9,559 nt of DNA, taken from positions 1-9,559 of the forward strand of contig PKZI01000174.1 in assembly GCA_003133005.1 (NCBI GenBank), read 5' to 3'. The translations under genes and the position numbers were made by a program. This DNA comes from Acidimicrobiaceae bacterium. GTDB lineage: Bacteria > Actinomycetota > Acidimicrobiia > Acidimicrobiales > RAAP-2. The notes beneath the pieces were generated by a model. The model did no database searches. It was not told where the DNA came from and saw nothing but the letters and a program-made list of their open reading frames with translations. This document shows positions 5,915 through 9,559 of this stretch, piece after piece. The stretch's first letter is position 1, and every line of letters starts with the position of its first letter.

Positions 5915-6768
5915 GCGATCCCATCGTCACGTCGCGTCTCTCGATTCGTCACGTCACGGGTTTCATCTACGACGGGTTTGCCGAGTCATCGTATAACGAA
6001 GCGCGAATGACGCCGCTCACTTCCAACCGACAACAGGTCCTCGAGGCGAAACTCCGAACGGGTCCCAACGCGTCCCAAATGACGTACAAGGACTACTTCG
6101 GCACCGCGGTGACGGCCTTTGACCTGCACGACCGACACAGTCAGCTCGAGGTGACGGCTGACGCACTGGTTGACGTGATGTTGATACCTCGTGAGAAACC
6201 CGATCGGGACCTTTCAAATCTCTCGGAACCGAAGGTTCACGACACCTACGCGGAATATCTCTCGAGCACGACGCGCACGTCGTTACCCGAGAAATTGCAT
6301 AAGGAACTCGCTTCGAAGATTACGAGCGATGACGTGGACGATCTCGTGCAACTCGTCTCAACGATGGTCAATGATCGTGTGGCGTACGTTCCTGGATCAA
6401 CGCACGTGACGACGACCGCGTACGAGTCGTGGGCCCAAAAGACCGGCGTCTGCCAGGACCTCTCACACCTCATGATCGGCTTTCTTCGGGGCCAAGGTGT
6501 GCCCGCGCGTTACGTGTCAGGTTATTTGCATCCCGATTCGGAGGCGTCGCTCGGCGAAACGGTGACTGGCCAAAGCCACGCGTGGGTCGAGTACTTCAAC
6601 GGCGCGTGGAATGGCTTCGATCCTACGAACGGCAACGATATTGGACTGAGTCACGTGGTGGTGGCGAAGGGACGAGATTACGGTGACGTGCCGCCACTAA
6701 AGGGTATTTATCACGGAGCACCTTCGCGCGCGCTCGGCGTGACGGTGGAAATTACTCGTCTGAGTTAG
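5911..6768 (+). CDS. Transglutaminase-like cysteine protease/amidase
   Basis: This 285-aa protein has the bacterial transglutaminase N-terminal domain (about 7-90: LSIRHVTGFIYDG, SYNEARMTPLTSNRQQVL) and a transglutaminase core (about 135-250). The catalytic triad is visible: Cys181 in GVCQDLSHLMIGFLRGQGVPARYVSGY, His223 in SHAWVEYF and Asp237 in WNGFDPTNG. Such proteins hydrolyse or transfer amide bonds. In this operon it may cut, recycle or cross-link the product of the ATP-grasp enzyme (Rv2409c is the mycobacterial counterpart). There is no signal peptide, so it is probably cytoplasmic like its partners. The GTG 5911 start is chosen over the GTG at 5890 because it forms a GTGA overlap with the alpha-E stop and gives the usual family N-terminus. 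Its TAG stop overlaps the stop codon of the convergent kdpE gene. Confidence 0.9.
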   Translation: MSDPIVTSRLSIRHVTGFIYDGFAESSYNEARMTPLTSNRQQVLEAKLRTGPNASQMTYKDYFGTAVTAFDLHDRHSQLEVTADALVDVMLIPREKPDRDLSNLSEPKVHDTYAEYLSSTTRTSLPEKLHKELASKITSDDVDDLVQLVSTMVNDRVAYVPGSTHVTTTAYESWAQKTGVCQDLSHLMIGFLRGQGVPARYVSGYLHPDSEASLGETVTGQSHAWVEYFNGAWNGFDPTNGNDIGLSHVVVAKGRDYGDVPPLKGIYHGAPSRALGVTVEITRLS

Positions 6769-7454
6769 AGATCGCCCGAAGCACACTCAAGCGTGTAGCC
6801 AATTCCAGGAACCGTGCGCAACATCAATCCTTCGTCGTCGTTGAGTTTCTGGCGAAGTCGGTGCACGTAGGCGTGGATGTACTGCGCTTCCTTCGTGTAG
6901 CCAACCCCCCACACGGCGCTCAGGATCATTTGGTGCGTGCAAGTTCGCCCCGCGTGGCGAGCGAGAAACGACAACACCTCGAACTCCTTCGAAGTAAGGG
7001 CGACGTCTTTGCCTTCGTAGCGAACGTCATGATGCATGAGATCGATTTCAAGCGGTCCACAAGAGATCGCCGATTCGCCTTCGGCGACTTCGGTCATTCG
7101 GTTACGCACTACGACGCGAATTCGCGCTTCTAATTCGCCCATGCTGAAGGGTTTGGTGACGTAATCGTTCGCTCCGCCGTCGAGCGCCTCGATTTTTCGA
7201 TTCTCATCGCCCGTCGCCGAAAGGATGATGATCGGCACGTCGCTCCATTCGCGTATGCGGTGACACACGGTCAGCCCGTCCATGTCAGGAAGACCAATGT
7301 CCAGCACCACGACGTCGGGCGCGAGTAGGGCGGTTTGGGCGAGTCCTTGCTCACCAGTTTCGACGGTCGTGACCTCGTGGCCTTCAGATTGAAGTCCGAG
7401 GCGTAGCGCTCGCAGGAGCGAGCGATCATCGTCGACGATCAAGACGCGTGCCAC
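6765..7454 (-). CDS. kdpE: Response regulator KdpE
   Basis: This 229-aa OmpR/PhoB-family regulator has a receiver domain (1-115) with acidic pocket Asp8-Asp9-Asp10, phospho-acceptor Asp52 (VVLDIGLPDMDG), Ser79 in IIILSATGD and Lys101 (YVTKPF). The winged-helix DNA-binding domain (about 130-225) has LTSKEFEVLSFLARHAGRTCTHQMIL, the recognition helix region IHAYVHRLRQKL and the RTVPGIGYTLE wing. The KEF...LARHAGR...TH pattern and the kinase next door identify KdpE, activator of the potassium pump operon that starts at about 9043. The start is GTG 7454, one base after the kinase stop, so translation is probably coupled. The TAA stop (6767-6765) interlocks with the transglutaminase stop on the other strand. 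Confidence 0.87.
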   Translation of the reverse strand: MARVLIVDDDRSLLRALRLGLQSEGHEVTTVETGEQGLAQTALLAPDVVVLDIGLPDMDGLTVCHRIREWSDVPIIILSATGDENRKIEALDGGANDYVTKPFSMGELEARIRVVVRNRMTEVAEGESAISCGPLEIDLMHHDVRYEGKDVALTSKEFEVLSFLARHAGRTCTHQMILSAVWGVGYTKEAQYIHAYVHRLRQKLNDDEGLMLRTVPGIGYTLECASGDL

Positions 7455-7455
7455 C

Positions 7456-8925
7456 TCAGTGAACCGGTGACGTCACGGCAAGGCTCGGCATCGAAAAGAC
7501 GAACATTGCGCCACCGCCCGGAGCGTCGTCGCACCAGATTTTCTCGCCGTGCGCTTCGACAAATGTCTTGGCGATGGTAAGTCCGAGGCCGGCCCTTCCA
7601 CCCGTGTTGAATTGTTCGAATCGATTAAAGACAGCCTCACGGTCTTCGAGAGCGACGCCGGGTCCTTGGTCGGAGACCGACAAAGTGAGGGTTGTATTAC
7701 GCGATTCACAACGCACCGTGATGACACCGTCGACCGGAGAATGTCGTAATGCGTTGTCGAGCAGATTTACCAGCACTTGGGTGATGAGCACATGGTCGAC
7801 GAAGGCGAGGGGGAGAGATTCGGAGATCTCTAGACGTAGCTGCCGATTCTTCAAACTTGATGCGATGATACTTGTCGCCTCCTTCACAAGCTCTCCCGCG
7901 GGAACGGGCGCCTGATGGATTTCGAGGACGCCGGCTTCAATCCGCGTCATATCAAGCAGGTTCGTGACGAGTCTGGTAAGTCGGTCGGCTTCAATCTCGA
8001 TGAGTTCGTGAAGTTCGTGTGCGTCCTTCTCGCTCAACACATTGGCGCGGTTGGAAAGCGTTGATGACGCGACCTTTATGGTGGCGAGTGGCGTGCGTAG
8101 GTCGTGTGAGACCGCGCCCATGAGAGCTTGACGGAGATGGTCGACCTCCTCGAGGAATTTCGAACGTAATGCCTGTTCGCGCAACTGGGTCCTCTCTAAC
8201 GCGAGGGCGGCGTCATTGGCAAAAGTAACGAGGATTGCTTGGTCCGTCACGGACATAGGTACATCGCGAAATACCAGGATTCCAATGGGCCTACTGGAGG
8301 CGGAGAGGGCGACGGTTCGCAGGCCGCTCGTTGAGACCGCGGCAGAGCGGATGGTCATTGGTACGCCCGATTGAGGGTCGAGTTGGTGAAGCTCGTCGCG
8401 CGACAGGGGCTCACCGGTCGAAGCGGCGATGGTGAGGCGTTCGTTCTCGAGGACCAAAAGGGACACGCCCGGGATGTTAAAGACCGTCTGGACCGCTTGG
8501 ACGATCGTACGAAGTAAGTCGCTGGTGGAGCGATCTTGTACCAAGAGTTCCGAAAGCTCAAAGACGCGCCGCATGGCGTCGCCTCCGCGGCGCACTTCGA
8601 GACGTGCCAGTTTCAGCGCCGATACGACCCTCGCTACCAGAAGGACGACGACGACGTAGACGAGCAACGCGATCCAGTTCTGGGCGGTTCCAATGCTGAG
8701 CGTGCCATAAGGGTGAAGAAACCAGTAGTCAAAAACGAGAGCGCTGGTGAGCGTACTCATAATGCCCGTCAACAGTCCACCGAACACGACGCCCGCCACG
8801 ACGGGAATGACGAAGATGAGCGCGACAGTCGTCGAACTGACGTGCGACCGAAGGGTCAGCATTACTAAGCCAAAGAGGAACGAATCACCGACCCCAATCA
8901 TCAGGGCTAACAGACGTCGACGCAT
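7456..8925 (-). CDS. kdpD: Short KdpD-type sensor histidine kinase lacking the N-terminal KdpD/USP domains
   Basis: The protein is 489 aa, whereas full KdpD is typically 850-900 aa. It matches only the C-terminal half: a DUF4118-type four-helix membrane domain (about 5-108, with SSTTVALIFVIPVVAGVVFG and SALVFDYWFLHPYGTLSI), a GAF-like domain (about 125-245), a HisKA domain with phospho-acceptor His274 (AVSHDLRTPLATIK), and an HATPase domain with the N box LVNLLDNALRHS (Asn391), G1 DQGPG (419-423), an F-box-like FNRFEQF and G2 GRAGLGL (443-449). The N-terminal KdpD domain and universal-stress domain are absent, and no in-frame extension exists upstream. ATG 8925 is the first start, with only a weak ribosome site. 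It is cotranscribed with kdpE and divergent from kdpFA. It should sense potassium limitation or ionic stress through its membrane/GAF half, or with a separate N-terminal-type protein. Confidence 0.85.
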   Translation of the reverse strand: MRRRLLALMIGVGDSFLFGLVMLTLRSHVSSTTVALIFVIPVVAGVVFGGLLTGIMSTLTSALVFDYWFLHPYGTLSIGTAQNWIALLVYVVVVLLVARVVSALKLARLEVRRGGDAMRRVFELSELLVQDRSTSDLLRTIVQAVQTVFNIPGVSLLVLENERLTIAASTGEPLSRDELHQLDPQSGVPMTIRSAAVSTSGLRTVALSASSRPIGILVFRDVPMSVTDQAILVTFANDAALALERTQLREQALRSKFLEEVDHLRQALMGAVSHDLRTPLATIKVASSTLSNRANVLSEKDAHELHELIEIEADRLTRLVTNLLDMTRIEAGVLEIHQAPVPAGELVKEATSIIASSLKNRQLRLEISESLPLAFVDHVLITQVLVNLLDNALRHSPVDGVITVRCESRNTTLTLSVSDQGPGVALEDREAVFNRFEQFNTGGRAGLGLTIAKTFVEAHGEKIWCDDAPGGGAMFVFSMPSLAVTSPVH

Positions 8926-9042
8926 GAGCCCATTCTCGCACTTCTTTTTTGGTCTTGAGCGCTGGTGGTTTATACAGAAATTATGAAGGGCTTAAGGTCC
9001 GTTTTAAGAACCAATGCAGACGCACGTCGCCAGACTCATCTC
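8926..9042. promoter_or_regulatory. Divergent kdpDE / kdpFA control region
   Basis: This 117-base, AT-rich spacer separates the two kdp transcription units. On the minus strand TATAAA (8974-8969) is a fair -10 box for kdpDE, with a poorly matching -35. On the plus strand TATACA (8971-8976) overlaps it, so the two promoters may compete. Tandem repeats at 8992-9012 may be the KdpE site. Promoter positions are suggestions only. Confidence 0.35.
8992..9012. repeat. Tandem 9-bp direct repeat, candidate KdpE box
   Basis: TTAAGGTCC (8992-9000) and TTAAGAACC (9004-9012) match at 7 of 9 positions and start 12 bp apart. OmpR-family regulators such as KdpE commonly bind tandem direct repeats spaced near one helical turn. 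CTTAA/TTAAG (8991-8995 and 9004-9008) also form a short inverted repeat. Confidence 0.3.
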
Positions 9043-9126
9043 ATGGCAGATTTCTACTCAATACTCGGATTCGTCGTCTTCGCCGCTCTGTCGATGGGGC
9101 TCATATGGGTTTTGGACCGCGTATGA
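9043..9126 (+). CDS. 27-aa single-helix membrane microprotein upstream of kdpF
   Basis: A 28-codon frame encodes MADFYSILGFVVFAALSMGL and ends IWVLDRV: a short acidic/aromatic start, one membrane helix (about 6-23) and a DR-containing tail. The ATGA overlap with kdpF (9123-9126) is strong evidence that it is real and cotranscribed. Many actinobacterial kdp operons seem to carry a similar tiny frame before kdpF that is often left unannotated (from memory). It could be a second accessory peptide of the KdpFABC pump. There is no good ribosome site before ATG 9043, which weakens the exact start. Confidence 0.6.
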   Translation: MADFYSILGFVVFAALSMGLIWVLDRV

Positions 9127-9212
9127 GTTACTCACAGATCATTCTTTTGATTTTGGCGGTCGCGATGTTCGGTTTTCTTGGCTACGCAATGTTCAAGCCG
9201 GAGAAGTTCTAA
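9123..9212 (+). CDS. kdpF: Potassium-transporting ATPase subunit KdpF
   Basis: This 29-aa protein has one membrane helix (about 5-24) and the typical KdpF ending MFKPEKF (compare LFPEKF/LFPERF endings of other KdpF proteins). In characterised systems KdpF is a single-helix subunit stabilising the KdpFABC complex. ATG 9123 overlaps the preceding stop (ATGA), and the TAA is followed directly by kdpA ATG with no spacer. A longer in-frame opening back to 8949 is not credible because those residues are charged and unrelated. Confidence 0.85.
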   Translation: MSYSQIILLILAVAMFGFLGYAMFKPEKF

Positions 9213-9559
9213 ATGGGCTTCTTCTTCACTATCGTCGCGCTCGTCGTGCTGCTCGGGTTTACCTGGCGCTACCTCGGTTCCTACATGGAAGCGGTCTTTA
9301 ACGGGCGCGTTCATTTCCTCGGTTTCATTGAACGACCGGTCTACCGCGCGTTGCACACGTCCCCCGAGCAAGAGCAAACCTGGAAGAAATATGCGGGCGC
9401 CTTGATCGTCTTTTCAGCAGTCTCTCTCATATTTACGTACGTAATTTTGCGTATTCAGGGTTCGCTGCCCCTTAATCCTCAGCATCAGGGTGCGGTGGGT
9501 TCAGCGCTCAGTTTTAACACCGCGTCGTCGTTCGTCACCAACACCAACTGGCAGAACTA
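9213..9559 (+). CDS. kdpA: Potassium-transporting ATPase subunit KdpA, partial (3' end beyond window)
   Basis: The first 115 residues of the potassium channel-like subunit are present (full KdpA is about 550-600 aa). Visible features are an N-terminal membrane helix (2-19), the family motif RYLGSYMEAVFNGR (19-32), IERPVYRAL (39-47), a second helix (about 60-80), LPLNPQ (85-90) and the first selectivity-filter region ALSFNTASSFVTNTNWQN (98-115), a KdpA signature. KdpA forms the ion path and KdpB, expected downstream, is the P-type ATPase. ATG 9213 immediately follows the kdpF stop, and a GGAG site lies within the last kdpF codons. The cut is at the window edge, not a truncation of the gene. 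Confidence 0.93.
   Translation, partial: MGFFFTIVALVVLLGFTWRYLGSYMEAVFNGRVHFLGFIERPVYRALHTSPEQEQTWKKYAGALIVFSAVSLIFTYVILRIQGSLPLNPQHQGAVGSALSFNTASSFVTNTNWQN

Noticed and set aside
8536..8868. 110-aa plus-strand open frame opposite kdpD
   Set aside because: It is antisense to the DUF4118/GAF coding region and very Arg/Asp/Glu-rich, with no domain, consistent with a shadow frame.
8949..9122. Possible N-terminal extension of KdpF
   Set aside because: The extension is Arg/Ser-rich and unlike KdpF, and it overlaps the promoter region and the microprotein gene. ATG 9123 gives the standard length.

Overview
The window looks like chromosomal DNA from a high- to moderate-GC actinobacterium. The pointers are a SigK/RskA-type sigma/anti-sigma pair, the three-gene module of circularly permuted ATP-grasp, alpha-E and transglutaminase genes (as in mycobacterial Rv2411c-Rv2409c), kdpDE divergent from kdpFABC (as in mycobacteria), many GTG starts and 4-nt stop/start overlaps. 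A lineage such as Acidimicrobiia is a guess, not something read from the sequence. There are no mobile elements, CRISPR arrays, tRNAs or rRNAs. Genes are packed tightly and the longest gene-free stretch is about 180 bases.

Layout. (1) 1-1260, minus: two tandem, translationally coupled ferritin-like proteins. The downstream one carries a Tat-type signal and runs off the left edge. (2) 1261-1440: a divergent control region with a CATCC/CGAAT-type promoter facing each way and a perfect 16-bp palindrome beside the ferritin promoter. (3) 1441-2780, plus: an ECF sigma factor with a probably leaderless GTG start, overlapping its zinc-binding, membrane-anchored RskA-type anti-sigma factor. (4) 2772-2823: an inverted repeat holding the stop codons of two convergent genes. 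(5) 2815-3312, minus: an unrecognised four-helix membrane protein. (6) 3411-6768, plus: a three-gene operon with GTGA overlaps, encoding a circularly permuted ATP-grasp ligase, an alpha-E protein and a transglutaminase-like protease. This is a widespread, little-understood predicted peptide-ligation or modification system. (7) 6765-8925, minus: kdpE and an unusually short kdpD. (8) 9043-9559, plus: a 27-aa membrane microprotein, kdpF and the start of kdpA, divergent from kdpDE.

How the genes may work together. The sigma factor probably transcribes both its own operon and the ferritin-like pair, because both promoters resemble the mycobacterial SigK consensus as I recall it (CCATCC-N16/17-CCGAAT). 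The RskA protein would hold the sigma factor at the membrane until a signal releases it. The ATP-grasp/alpha-E/transglutaminase operon is self-contained. Its neighbours give no clear substrate. On the right, KdpD/KdpE should control the divergent high-affinity potassium pump, but this KdpD lacks the N-terminal KdpD and USP sensing domains, so input must come through the membrane/GAF half or from a separate protein.
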